A stretch of 64,000 nt of DNA. It comes from Paraspadella gotoi (taxonomy: Eukaryota > Chaetognatha). The translations under genes were made by a program, and so were the position numbers. The stretch spans positions 22,139,875 through 22,203,874 of the forward strand of contig CM119266.1 in NCBI GenBank assembly GCA_051294375.1, given 5' to 3'. The notes beneath the pieces were generated by a model. That model saw only the letters and a list, made by a program, of their open reading frames with translations. It ran no database searches and was not told the DNA's origin. Positions 22,717-34,911 of this stretch are shown here, in pieces (positions within the stretch are counted from its first letter, which is position 1; every line of letters starts with the position of its first letter).

Positions 22717-25700
22717 TCATTTTGACTCTTCGATAAACACTTTTTTGTTTACTCGCCTCGATCGCATCGAAGACACAACATTCTCCGCGTTCTCCGCCCT
22801 CTCCTCCGCCTCGTCATATTCCCTCTTCAACTTCCTATATTTGGCGAGATTCTGCGCCGACGCTTCCTCCGACTCCTCCGCCTGCCGCTTGTACAGCATC
22901 ACCTTCTCCTGCAGCTTCTCCATCAACTCCTGCATGGCGATCATTTTCTTCCTGTCCTCCTCGCTCTGCAGGGTCAACTCTTTCACGCGTCGCTCGTTCT
23001 TCTTGAGAATCTTGATCGTCTCCTGGTGACGCTGCTGCTCGATGCCGACGTCCTGCTCCTGCTCCCGCAGCCGCTGCTCCAGCTTGACCATGGCCTTCTT
23101 GACGCTCTTCTTGGCCTGGTCCTCAACCTCCTCGAAACGGCAGGCCAGCTCCTTGAGCTGGGACTCGGAGTGCTTCTTGGCGCCCTCCAGTTCGAGCGTG
23201 CGCTCTTGCTCCATCCTCAACTCGTCGGAGACTCTGGAGATCTCCTGGCCGGCGCGGTTGTATCGATCCTCGGCCTCCTGGTGGCGGTTGTTGGCTTCGT
23301 CGATCTCGCTCTGCATCATCTGGATGTCGGCCTCCATCCTCCGCTTCTCGTTGTTCATCATCGAGATCTGCGTCTGCATCTCTGCGCATCGTTCCTGCGA
23401 CTCGGCCAAATCCGCGTCGAGATTCTTCATCTGTTTGCTGAGTCGGTCCATGTTGGATCTCAAGTCTTCGCCGTCGGCGGCCAAAGACACGTTCTTTCTC
23501 TCTTGCATGTTCAGTTTGTCGTAGAACTCGTTCTTCTGGCGAACTTCCTCCTCGAGCTGTTGCTGCAGCTCCTTGAAAGTCATGCCAAGCTTCTTGAGCT
23601 TACCCTCGAGATCGGCCTTTTCTCTCCGGGCTTGATCGAAAGAGCGCTGCATGTCTTGAAAGTCCCCGTCAAACTTTTTCTTGAGCCGAGAGAGTTCGGT
23701 CTTGGCTTTGACTTCTGCCTCTTGAATCGAAGCCTGCATCGCCTCCAACTTCTTGTGATAAGTCTTGCGAACGTTTTCGATCTCGTCGTCCTTTTCCTGA
23801 ACGCGTCGCTCGAGCTCTTGCTTCATCTGCGACACTTCGTTCTGAGCGTGGACCACCTTGGCCTCCTCCAGCTTCAACATTTGGTCGCACTCTTCCAAGT
23901 CTGCCGACATGTCCGCCTTTTCCGCCTGAGCCAGTTTGAGGTTCTTGTCCAAATCCGTGACCTTGCTGTGCCTCTCGTCGAGCTCCTCCTGCAGGCCGAT
24001 GATTTCCTCGTTCAACTTCTTGCAGTCTCGCTTGTAAGCTTCGAGACTGTCGTTGGTTTCCTCCAATTGAGCCTTGAGTCTAGAGACGTCCCCGGAGATC
24101 ATTCGCGCGTCGTTCTGCGCCTTGTCCAACTCGATGTAGAGCTCTTCGTTTTTCATCTTCCATTCGCCGATGACCTTCTCTCCGTCTTTGTGCTTCTTCT
24201 CGATCGCTTGCGCGGCCATCATCTTCTCCTTATCCAAATCCCCGATGAGCGCGTCGATCTGTTGCCTCATTTGCATCTTCGATTTTTCAAGCGCGAGATT
24301 CTTGGCCGCCGCTTGATCCACGAGCTCTTCGACCTCGGCCACCTTCGTGTTCATCTTCCTCTTCACCTTTTCGATCTCTTGATCCTTTTCCGCCAGTTGT
24401 CGCTCCACGTCTTGTTTGTAAGCGATCATGTCCTGATTTCCTTTGGCTACTTTGTCCTCTTCCAAGTGCAACGCCTCGTCCAGTTCGTCGATCCTCATCA
24501 TAAACTCTGCCTTTTCTTGCTCTTGCTTCTTGATCTGGGAATCGAGACCCATGAGATTTCTATTTAGCTCATCCAACTCTTCCCTCAGATCGATCGTTTC
24601 CTCGGCCAACTTGCGGTTGTCCCTCTTCAGCGTCTCGTTGACGTCGTCGGCCTCTTGCTTGTGGCCCTTGAGGCGCTGGAGGTCTTGCTGCACGGCCTTG
24701 GTTTCTCCCTTGGCGACGTCGATCTCGCCCAGCGACTCGTCGAACTTGATTCGCCAATCGGAGATCTGCTTCTCCAGCTCCTTGATTCGGCGGTCGGCGG
24801 AAAGAGTGTTGCCGTTGGCGATTTCCAACTCCTTGTTGAGGCCGTCGAGGTCGACCTGGAGCTTGTGCTTGGCCTTCTCGGTGGCTTGCGCCCTGGCCTG
24901 CGCCGCCTCCACCTGATCCTCCGTCTCGGCCATCTGTCGCGTCATCTTCTTCTTGAGTTCCTCCGTCTCCTCGTTGTGCTTCATCGAGTCCATTTCGATT
25001 TTGGTTCGCATCTGTTGAATCTCCGTGTTGGCTTTTGACAGTTGACGCGTCAGGTCCTCGTTGTCTTCTTTCTCTTCCTGTTGGGAGAATTAAATTTAAA
25101 CAATGACAAATCACATAAAAATAAACGAAATATATAATAGTTAATTCTAAATTCTAATACTTATTTATGTGAAATATACTCAACTTTTATATTTATTTCA
25201 TTTTTTTGGTTTGATTTAGTCTCATTTACAGTAAAACAAGTAATCTTGAAATTTTTCATAAAAAGTTTTACTTCAAAACTCATATGACGCTTTTAACAAA
25301 AAACAAACAATAATCGAAACCAATTAAAATTAAATTTCATTCTGTCGCTGACCTCGATGTCTTCCTTTGACTTGGCCAATTCCATCTGCAGATTGCGAAT
25401 CTGTGCAGCCAGGTTGTTCTTGAATTCGTTCTCCTCCTCCGCCGTCGCCTTCATCTCCTCGATCTGCGCCAACATGTGGTTCTTCTGCGACTTGACGCTC
25501 TTCAGTTCGCCCTGGCGAAAGAACAGAGAATCAACTGTTTTTCTTGTTGTTTAGAAGTCATTGTCATTGTCAGTTAATGTCGTTGTTGATTGTGAATACG
25601 AGCAATTTTTTTTTTAAACACAGTCATATGAAATATTTTATGCGAAATAAAATCGCAATTCAAAATTAATATGATTAAACATTGTTTAATAAACAAACCA

Positions 25701-27016
25701 CTCAAAGAGCCCAAATTACCAACCAATCATCCTGCTTGAGCAGCTCTCTTCCCGCCCCCCTCACCTCCATATCCTCCACTCTACTCTTCAACTGCACGTT
25801 CTCCCTCGTGATCTTGGCGCGCTCCGTGAGGAGCTCGTTGGTCTGCCTCTCGTATTCCTCAGCCTTCGTCCGAAACTCTATCAGTTGGGAGTCGATCCTC
25901 TTTCCGAATCGAGACGACGACGACGTCGTCACTGAGACCCCGGCGTCGTCCGCGCCGGCGTCGCCGTTGGCCACGGCGACGCGTGGGCTGCCGCGGTCGG
26001 CGCGTGAGGAAGAGAGTTCGACGCGCGCCGACGAAGACGACATCGAAGACGACGACGCCGTCTCTTTGGTTTCGACGCCGTCGACTTTGACGCCGGTCGA
26101 GGAGGACTCCACGACGCCGTTGAGGACGACCTCGGTGGACGACGTCGTCATCGACGTCGTCGTCATCGACGACGACATCGCGGAAGACGACTCTTCGACT
26201 TTGACGGAGGAAGTGGAGGATTCTTCGACGGTTTGAAGGGTCGAGTCTGGAGGGATGATGGAGGAAAGGAAAGCGAGAGGGAGGAAGAGGAAAGAAAAAA
26301 GAAGGAAGAAAAAGGAGGGAAAAAGGAAAGGATTAAAAAGACTCATTAAGAGAAAAATAAACGAAGCGAACAATGATATCTTAGTTAATCAAGTGCGAGA
26401 GACGAACGAGCGAAAAGCTTTATTCGTGAGGTTAGTGAGCGAAAGCCGACGAAGCGGAAATAAAAAAAAGGAAGCGAAAGTTAATGAGCAGAAATTCGAA
26501 ATTAATTTGTAATTAATCGCGATAATAAAGGAGCGAGTCGTCGTTTTGTGCGATATACCCGCTCACTTCGTTTGGAAAGCGTTATTTCTCTCTGTCTCTG
26601 TCTCTCATTCTCTTTCCCATTTACCCCTTTCCTTTCCTCCACTTTTTTTTTTATCTCCCCTGCCCTTTACTCCGCCCCCCGCCCCTTCCCAGCCATTAAT
26701 GACACTTGCCCTTTGTGACTTCCGTCTCTTTCACGGTCGAGAGCCCCGGTTCTTTGGCGGCGTCCTTCGGCGGCGGCGCCGGCCCCGCCACGGGACCTTC
26801 TCCCGGCTTCTTCTTTTTCTGGACGGGCGTCCCGAATTTGGAAGGGTCGAACGGCATATCGGAGGGTCTCGAGTTCGCGTCTTCTCCTAGATCGGTTGTC
26901 GTCGTTGTTGTGGAATTCTCTTCGGGTTTTTCTGGCGGCGAATCGAGAGAGAGATCGTGGTTGTTCGCGGCGTCGGCTGCCCCTGAATAGACCCAGGCCG
27001 CGGCTCGCGCCAGCAT
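22717..27016 (-). CDS. Stand-alone myosin-rod-like protein (LMM/paramyosin-type coiled coil without motor)
   Basis: Four exons chain in frame: 27,016-26,704, 26,246-25,765, 25,511-25,353 and 25,077-22,717, giving about 1,104 residues. Residues 1-220 are non-helical, rich in Ser, Thr, Pro and Lys (FDPSKFGTPVQKKKK). From about 224 to the end is uninterrupted heptad coiled coil. Its order follows the light-meromyosin part of myosin heavy chain and paramyosin: the SQLIEFRTK block, QLSKANTEIQQMRTK, a double W(R/K)xK module, SRLKKKF, and the C-terminal block YKRQAEE, AEERAENAEN. The tail ends KKVFIEESK. A protein of this type would co-assemble in thick filaments. No motor exons occur upstream to 31 kb, so it resembles myorod/catchin or Drosophila myosin rod protein rather than heavy chain. 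It is longer than LMM because one zone is duplicated. The exon 1 donor (AAGT/GTCATT) is weak. Confidence 0.85.
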
Positions 27017-27149
27017 GTTACGCGGACAACTCGGACTCTCTGCTCACTTTGAGCTCTACTTTGATTTTGAACTTCATGATGAAAAGTCGAGTGAAAGAGA
27101 GACAGAGATGGAGAGAGTGAGCGAGAGAGAGAGGGGGGGGGGAAGAAAT

Positions 27150-27206
27150 ACAGGGATTCGAATCTAGCACGCTCTCCGGGGTACACCGACGCTCGACCAG
27201 AGAGCA

Positions 27207-27212
<6 letters not shown>
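27150..27212 (-). other. tRNA-like fragment (possible SINE or tRNA relic)
   Basis: Read on the minus strand the segment has a TGGTCGAGCGTCGG stretch resembling a tRNA A box and, 21 bp later, GATTCGAATCCC, a near-perfect B box. Spacing is too short for a functional tRNA, so it is more likely a truncated tRNA-derived element. It lies in the presumed 5' leader of the rod gene. Confidence 0.35.

Positions 27213-27287
<75 letters not shown>
27210..27287. repeat. (CT)n microsatellite upstream of the rod gene
   Basis: Pure CT on the plus strand, GA on the rod gene's coding strand, about 200 bp upstream of its ATG. Confidence 0.97.
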
Positions 27288-27289
<2 letters not shown>

Positions 27290-29501
27290 CGCTCTCACTC
27301 GCTCGTTCAGAGAAAGGAGAGGCTCGCAACGTTTGTATCATTAAAACTCTCTTTTTTTCTTTTTACAAAATATTTTTTCTTTCTCAGCCATTGAGTCAAG
27401 TTGAAATTTTTACTAGGTTAAATTAATTTTTTCTTTTCAATTTGGTTTTTATTTTCTTTTTTAAATCAAATTACAGATAAGATGTTTTGCTAATTGTCCG
27501 CATTACTTCTTAAAAGAGAGTGAAAGAGGAAGTGAATGAGCGAAAGAAAGAAAGAAAGAAAATAAGAAAGAAAAAAAGAAAAAAGAAAGAAAGAAAAAGA
27601 GAGAAACTGCGTAAAAAAAGGGAGAGAGGGAGAGAAAGAGAGACAACAAAAATAAGAGAAAGATAGGGAGAGAGAGCGAGAGAGAGCGAGTCTCGGTCGT
27701 TATCGATAACTCGAGAACGCGATGATTCTTAACTAAGGACGAAGGAATTATGAACGAAGGTATGAAAGGGAAAGATGAATTTTATCTCGCATACACTTGA
27801 GAAGAGCGAATGAATTCGCCTTCTTTCTTTCTTTCTTTCTTTTTTCTTCAATTTTATTTTTTTAAAAGCTTTTAACCTTTAAGTTTACGTAAACAGGTTT
27901 GTCTGAGATTATGCGGAAAATTTTTAAAAAAAAGTTTTTTAAATTGAATTGAAGCAATTCAATTCGATATTCTTTTCTTTTTTTATTTATTTTATTTTTC
28001 TGATGTTAACGTAAAGAAGCAACGAGAGGGAGAGGTAAAGCGACATGCAGTGCAAGCAGCGATTTTCCGCATACTTTCGAAATTTACAAGCAAGAAATGG
28101 AAGATGAATAATGAAAAAGAAACGCTCTTGAGCTGGAAACATTTGTATTGCTAGTACATGGTCAAATATATCAACTCACTTGAAGTTAAATAAAATTTAG
28201 TTTATATTAAGTTCAACTTAAATTTTTTTACTTAAATTTCTTTGCATTTTTCCCCAAAAAAATTATCATGCAAATATCAACGAAAATTAAAAAAAAAATA
28301 TATATATATATATTGGTCAAACATTATCTCCTTAATATTTTTGTTTTCTTAACGTTCGTAAAAGACAACAGAAAAGAACATTTAAATAAAAAACAAGTCA
28401 AGTCTCCTCCTCACCTGATCCCTTCTTTTTTTTCCCCATTTTTAGTCTAAGAAAAAAAAAAAGAGGGAAACCCATTTAATCCCGATTTTACGTCATCTAT
28501 AAAACGAATTGGAACTTCTGCTTCATCTCTTAACTCGGAATATCCCAAATCGATATCGAATCCAAAAAAAAAAGAATGATTTTTTTTCTCCCTTTTTTAG
28601 CAGAAGTTGGTTAATTAATTTTAAAAGATATGGATATATTTAATGCCTTGGGCTTAGTGTAAATAAAGTAACAGCCTTATTCAAGAGCAGCCACGGGATT
28701 CGCGGGCGAATCAACAGCAACTGTTGCAGCACTATATTCTATTCCTACTGTATATACTATTTCCAAAGATGCAAAATAAATTAACCGGGAATTTGGGATA
28801 GTTAGCGACGATTTTAGTCTTGATAGGAATCTAGTTATCTTAAACTGAGTTTATATGCACAAGTTATCAAGGGCGACTTAAAAAGTTATATAAGGTTCAA
28901 TTTATCGGAACAAATTTAATTTGTTTGGAATGAATTGACCTAATTGTAACATTATTGTAGCTTTCCAAACTACATTGTTCAAATAATCTATCGATAATTA
29001 GGCTATAAATCGCGCCAGACAACTTGCTTCAATAAACCCTAAAAATTTCAACAGTTTCTGCTGTCGCTCTCCCCCTCTTTCTCCCGAACAGGACGATGTA
29101 GAAAGAAGTTATACTTGGCAACGATAGAGACAGAGACGTCGGCGGGAAAAAGAGACGAGAGGCCGGCCGGCGAGAAAAAAAAAAATCCTTGCGAGTTTTG
29201 CGCCGTCAAAATGATTTTTTCTCCCGACGTCGTTGCAAAAGTTTATAGTTTTTTGTTTTTTTGTTTTGTTTTTTTTAATTCGCGGAAAAATAAAGTTTTT
29301 TCTTCCTTTTTTGGTCAGATTTGGAATAAAAAAAAGTTGATACTCGAAGCCAAGATTTGATTTCTTTTCGCTCTTAAATTCCTTCTCTTTCTCTCTTTTA
29401 CGGCGGAGGGGGTAAGAAAAAACGATTCTCGTTTTTGCCTGGCTGATCCTAGATTCGAGGCGAGATTCAACTCAACAACATCATCGCGATCATCGTCGTC
29501 G

Positions 29502-29537
<36 letters not shown>

Positions 29538-30978
29538 CCGACATCATTCTCTCGATCGCGCAACTCGAACCAATCGCCTCGCGGAAAACCCGGCGTTTAT
29601 GACATACGGAGATGATTTTCATCCTTCGAGAGACGAGGAAAAAGTTTTCGATCCTTTGACTTAATTTTTTTAATTCTTTCTTTTTTTTCACAGTTTTTCT
29701 GTAAAAAAAAAATGGTGGAGATCTTTTGGCGATGATTCGTAGGTCAGGAGCGACTCAGTTGGATTTCATGGGATTTAGAGTAACTGAGATTTCCTCTCCC
29801 TTTTCTTCTTCGAATCGAGTCTCAAGAAAAAAAAATCCTTTTTGTTCTTTTGTTCGCACGATTTCTCTACAAAATCCCAATGGGTCGAGAGGTCAGGGTG
29901 AATTTCGAGACTCCGTAATCGAGTCCACGAACAATTACGCCCACTACGCTTAAAATCACGTTACTTGCCTTACTTTTCACTCGCTCTAAATTTAAAACAC
30001 CTCCCTCACCATTCACCACCTCGCCCTGGATTCCACCCCCCATTCTTTTCGCTTGTGTTATCACTCCCACTCCCTTTTTCGATTCCCAGTTCTGAATCAC
30101 CTTCACCTCCGGATTTTTCTATGGCTTCCTTCAAAAGTTTTTAACCTCCGCGGGATGCGAAGATTTTTCTCTTCAACAAGACAACATCATCAATTAAATA
30201 GAAGAGAAGAGAAGAGAGATGGATGAAATATAAAAAAAAGAGCAATCCGAGGAGAAGGAACAAAAACCATATGCTAAGAGGATGTGGATAGTGGATGCGT
30301 CATCCCATTATATAAAAAAATGTATGTTCTCATATTTGAATATGTAATTAATCACAGAATCCGGAGTTACAACCATAAAAATAACAACTTTGCAATTCAA
30401 AGCGTAAATCTGTAGTTTGACAATTTATTTACAGCGGATAATTTGCTAGAGATTATCTAATGCTCACAATCCGAATACGTAACTCCGTAAATGTTCGTTA
30501 GGCTATTCATGAACCCCCGCCTTTATTTTTTAAATTTCTTTTCTTTACTTTGCCGGGAAAATTGAAAACTACACCGTACCGCAGGAATGATTTACGTGTT
30601 TGAAAACAATTCGCATTGGTTCAGATAAGCTTAGAATAGAAAAATAAATTATTTTCTAAAGTTTATTAAAAGGAAAAAATATTTAAAAGCTCTCGACATA
30701 TAAACAAACAAAGTAACAATTCGATTGTTTGTTTGTATTCGTAGGATTCTTTCTTGAGTAACAATTCCTGGCCAACACATGCATGCAATTTTATATTAAA
30801 ATATATACAGAGCAAGATATTAAAGAAATAGGAGTTTCCTTTAATTGTAATATAATTTCATAACCAAATGTTGACCACTTTATTCTTTGTACACCGACTT
30901 TACGTGACCTGCTTTCGCTCTGTCTCTATTTCAATCATCTAAACCTTCAATCTCTCATCTTCGTCTCTGTCTCTATCT
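27288..30978. other. AT-rich intergenic region
   Basis: No convincing gene on either strand. Contains short (GAAA)n and (CTTT)n runs near 27.5-27.85 kb, GA-rich patches, a (CAT)n run at about 29,500-29,537, and long A/T stretches. It separates the rod gene promoter from the 3' end of the gamma-glutamylcyclotransferase-like gene. Confidence 0.55.
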
Positions 30979-31606
30979 TTACTTTGACTCAGTCTCATTC
31001 GTCGCTTCATGCGGCGTCGCGCATCTTCGTCGCAAAACCCAAGAGACGTCGACGCCGGCGTCGAGGAACTCCTTGAGGTATCCCAAGATTCTACCCTTGG
31101 AGAGAATATGGTCGAAGAACCTAAAAGTCACAAGCATATTAGACTTAAAAAGGTTCAGAGGGGGATTTTCGGTTGAAAGGTGACCAAGGTTATCAAAGGT
31201 GACCAAGTCCTTTCTTGTGTGTTGACCGTTAAATACACACACTATTGTGCATATTTTATTATTTTTATTATTCTGATAGTTATTGGTTTGACAGGTTCTT
31301 CACTCTCATTCTTGTACCGTTCTATCCTTGAGTTAAGCGATCGTGATTGAACCAATTAATTAGGTAATGTTTATTCAACTCAAACCAGTAATCCAACCAA
31401 TAATAAAGCCATAAACACCTCATGATGAATTCTTGTTGGTCCTCAGTTAAGATTTTCCTCGGCATCAATAGCGTCGTGGGAGGTTCCATTAGCACCTTTT
31501 CACCCGAAGACCATCGAGCGATCATTTCCGCCCAATCGTTGCCGACACCGAGTCCGGAAAATCGACTAAATGGGAGGGGGGGAAGAGAAAAAATCACTGT
31601 CTCTCT

Positions 31607-31701
<95 letters not shown>

Positions 31702-33315
31702 TTTATCTCAAAGACGAATCCCATGACGCTGGCGCGAAACGGAACTTCCGGCGACAGAATTTTTCGTCCTTTATCGTCCTCCACTCGATAATCGGTAAAG
31801 TCTCCGGCGCCGGGATGAGATTTCGGCGACACAGAGTCTCCGGCGTCGGTTCGTAGGTCGGTGTCTGCCGGAGGCGCTCAACGTAAGCGTCGTCGATCCC
31901 GGCGTCGACGGCGCCCTTGACGATGACTTGGACGTAGCGGCGCGAGGGAGGTGCGGTCGCCTCGAGGGTGCCGGGTTTACTGAAGCCGTTTCGAATATAA
32001 AACATTAACAAGACAATAAAAGGGTAAAACTTTACATTCGACGACCAGGATTTTCGCTTCCTATGAGTAACAATGTTTAAAAAATTAATTAAATAAACAA
32101 GAAGGGTCCTTCAAATGTGTTGCACCGCAGTGACTTTCTTTTCACGTTTATTTCCGAGGGATCACGTCACCAACGCAGAGAATGGATTATCAAGTGGCTT
32201 GCCTCTCTTGGCTTCTCCGTCTTTTCTTCTGATTGACCAATCAGAGAGAAGGCTTGTCAACGTCAATGACCTATCTGCAAAGTTTCGACTACAACAACCA
32301 AATATTACGAAAAATATGCCTTTTTTACTTTGAGATCACGTGACGGTAGTTCTGTGAAGTCACGTGACTACACAAGTACGAAACGCCTACTTCCTTCGTT
32401 GATATGTACAACAATCATTCACGGATGCCATACTTGTCTGCCTAGTACTCGCGGCGCAACTAAAAATGGTGAAAGTATTACCTAACAGCCCTAACCGTAA
32501 CCCTAAACCGCCCTTACCTTTATCACCCCTAACCCTAAATACCCATTTCCTCTGTCGGCGAAGGTAAAATTAAGTAAAATAAATGTTTAGCAATAGTTGA
32601 AACTCCTCACTTGAATAAAACAAATGCATGAATGAGTTCTCCGTCGTAGCAGACGATTTTCTTCTCGATCCCTTCATACGAGATTTCCATCTTCATGAGC
32701 TTCTCAAAGTCAGCTTTGGAAAGGCGAAACGCGACGCCGTGGACTTGGTCCTCGGGTGAGCCTTCCTTTTTGGATAGATATCAAGATAGATATTTTCGGC
32801 AAGGTCTCTGACTTAGCGACCAAAACCCACATATTATTTAAATCGTTCACTTATTTCTACGTAAAAAATTGTCTTGTCTTCACAAGAGAATGACGCATAA
32901 AATATGTTGATCGCAAAATTAAATAAACATGAATTACTATTAGTTGCTGAAATTTTTACCCAAATTATATCAATTCATAATGTTTAATAGTTAGTCTTAA
33001 TTACATATTGGTATATGTATACTGTACAGGATAACGATTAAGGTGGCTCTTTACCTTGATGCCAGCAAAGGCAGGCTCGACGAGGTCGAAGCCGGCGACG
33101 TTGAAGGCTAATTTGTGTCCCTTGAGGATTCCCACTTTTTCGTCCAGAACCCGAATTTGCTTCAACAATTCCAAGTTCTTTCTATTCATGTTGCTGCCAA
33201 AACCAAAAGACCAGACGGTCTGTTTGGAGTCTTCGTTGTTACTGCAGACGTCGTCATTGTTGGAGTTGGCATCGTTCACTCCATTTGAAGTCGACCCAAT
33301 CGTTGAAGTAGACAT
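30979..33315 (-). CDS. Gamma-glutamylcyclotransferase-like (AIG2/GGCT fold) protein with C-terminal extension
   Basis: Five exons join in phase: 33,315-33,055, 32,765-32,611, 31,979-about 31,785, 31,565-31,419 and 31,120-30,979, giving about 299 residues. After an Asn/Ser-rich leader, residues 33-41 read WSFGFGSNM, the family's YGSN substrate loop. Exon 2 carries GVAFRLS and the segment KMEISYEG, where the catalytic Glu of GGCT proteins is expected. PSRRYVQVIVKGAVDAG and YVERLR match the end of the fold. Such enzymes release 5-oxoproline from gamma-glutamyl peptides in the cytosol. The last 95 residues (NDWAEMIARWSSGEKV through KEFLDAGVDVSWV) are not part of the standard short GGCT and I do not recognise them. 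The exon 3 donor (GA/GTGGAG) is weak but is required by the phases. Intron 2 holds an R1 element. Confidence 0.8.
31600..31695. repeat. (CT)n microsatellite in an intron
   Basis: Lies in intron 3 of the GGCT-like gene. On that gene's strand it is GA, so it is not its polypyrimidine tract. Confidence 0.96.
32112..32469 (+). mobile_element. R1: MITE-like element, copy 5, intronic
   Basis: Left end CAAATGTGTTGCACCGCAGTG and right end ACTCGCGGCGCAACTAAAAA match the R1 ends, but the middle differs and includes two GTCACGTGAC-like sites (32,335-32,370). It is inserted in intron 2 of the GGCT-like gene. Confidence 0.6.
32483..32545 (-). repeat. Interstitial telomere-like repeats
   Basis: Degenerate CCCTAA units (CCCTAACCGTAACCCTAAACC and CCCCTAACCCTAAATACCC) lie directly beside the R1 copy. 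TTAGGG is the usual animal telomere unit. Confidence 0.55.
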
Positions 33316-33593
33316 TGTCAGTAAATATTGAAGGATTTAGTTTTCGAGACAGTTTGATTTTAAAAGCAACACTCGAGTATCATTCCGGGTGACAAGAACC
33401 TGTTTCCTCCTAAAACGACAAAGTAGTCGTCGACTGGATTTCATTTTAAACCAATAAAAAACTGGTGAGTGAACCAGGATGTGGTTTGATTGGTCAAATT
33501 ATATTATTTCTCTTTCATTCTCCCTCCCTCCCCCCCCCTCTCTCTCTTTCCTCTTTTATTTCTTTCTTTTTGTCTCTCTCCCACCCTTTTCAG

Positions 33594-33663
33594 TCATTTT
33601 TCAACCAAGATCCCATTTTTCTGAAACCCACTTTACAAGTCGAGTTTCGGGATGAGACCTCGG
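33594..33663 (+). CDS. Possible small exon, unknown product
   Basis: A strong pyrimidine tract and acceptor (CCACCCTTTTCAG) precede an open stretch SFFNQDPIFLKPTLQVEFRD that ends at a possible donor (TCGG/GTAATT). No partner exons were identified nearby, and the protein is not recognised. It may be chance. Confidence 0.2.
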
Positions 33664-34911
33664 GTAATTTTAATGGCAGCCGGAATGCGTTCCCTGACAT
33701 CAAGTTAACCTCCACTTACCAGTTTTAATTAAAAATTTGAAATGAAAATATGTTTAACTCCCATAAATTGAAAACTTGAAAAGAATAATTTCAAGGGGCA
33801 GTTTCAAACTTTATAACAAATAGTTTATTTTTATTATTTCCTAATTTCTATTTTACAGCAGGATCGAGAAAATATATATCGCCATAAACGGGAAAATATT
33901 TGCATTTGACTGAGCGAGATCAGACAACAATAAAAGAAAAGGTAAGTGACGGTCATTGAGAGAAATCAGACCATAAAGGAAATAAAGGTTTTTCAAGATC
34001 AAACATTTCGTCGTCGTTTTAGCTGTCGCCTTTGCCCGAGTCTTTTCGAGCTGTTTAATCAGTTGCTTTTAGCCTTTTACTATAAATAATTCAGTATAAA
34101 TACGATGGAGCGCTTAGAAACAAAATCGATAGTTATTTGGTTAATCAATTCATCACAATGTACAAAAAATATCTTTCTTATACTATTCTGATGCGAACCA
34201 AAACAAAAATTAAAAGAAATTTGTACATAGTTATAATCCTAATGAAATACAAAGATTTAAAAAAAAAGTGATTCCGCATAAAAAGTGAGGAAAAAAAGGA
34301 AACCATGTTGATGTGTTAAGTTTCAAAAATTAAAAAAAAAGTGAAAATATAGAAAATTAAAAGATTTTATCTATATTGACAACCCAAAGATTATTAGATC
34401 AAAGTATCTGTTCTGTACTGAGAAGTATTCAACGAATCTTTCTCAAGATTTCTCATTCATATGAGTGGCCATTTGTCGATTAAAGTATGTTTCGGTTTGA
34501 TGTTACTTGGAGGACGTTGTCTACTGAACAAAGCTGGAAAGAGAGGCGAGCCGCTTAATATAGTATAACCACTGGTTATTAACCAGTTAATGCTAATCTA
34601 GTCGGTGTCATCGTTCTGATATTACGACTTTACGTAACCATGAAATTTTCCAATGCCGAAGAGATAAAAAAAACTGGTTTCTATTTCAATGTCACGACAT
34701 ATATCAAGGTCAAAGTGGTGTTGAGTAACATAAAAACCTGTTTCTATTGTAAAATCCTCGCGTAACTTTTCAAAAGTTAACAAAATCGTCAAAACTAAGC
34801 CCAAGGAGCTCCATCATTCGAATATGAAGCAGAGAACTTGTCAAAAGGACAACCATCCTTGGAGACAACAATAATAGACAAAAAGATTTTAAAAAAAAGA
34901 TTGTCTACGTC
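33664..34911. other. AT-rich spacer upstream of the MFS gene
   Basis: No gene or dispersed repeat recognised. The last few hundred bases should contain the promoter and leader of the transporter gene. An in-frame stop at about 34,825 lies 84 bp before its proposed ATG. Confidence 0.5.

Noticed and set aside
23026-24567. 513-codon plus-strand frame opposite the rod exon
   Set aside because: It is the antisense shadow of the coiled-coil exon; its Leu/Val/His-rich composition mirrors Glu/Lys/Gln codons.
29315-29563. Poly-Asp frame on the minus strand
   Set aside because: Produced by a (CAT)n run, with no splice sites or other coding support.
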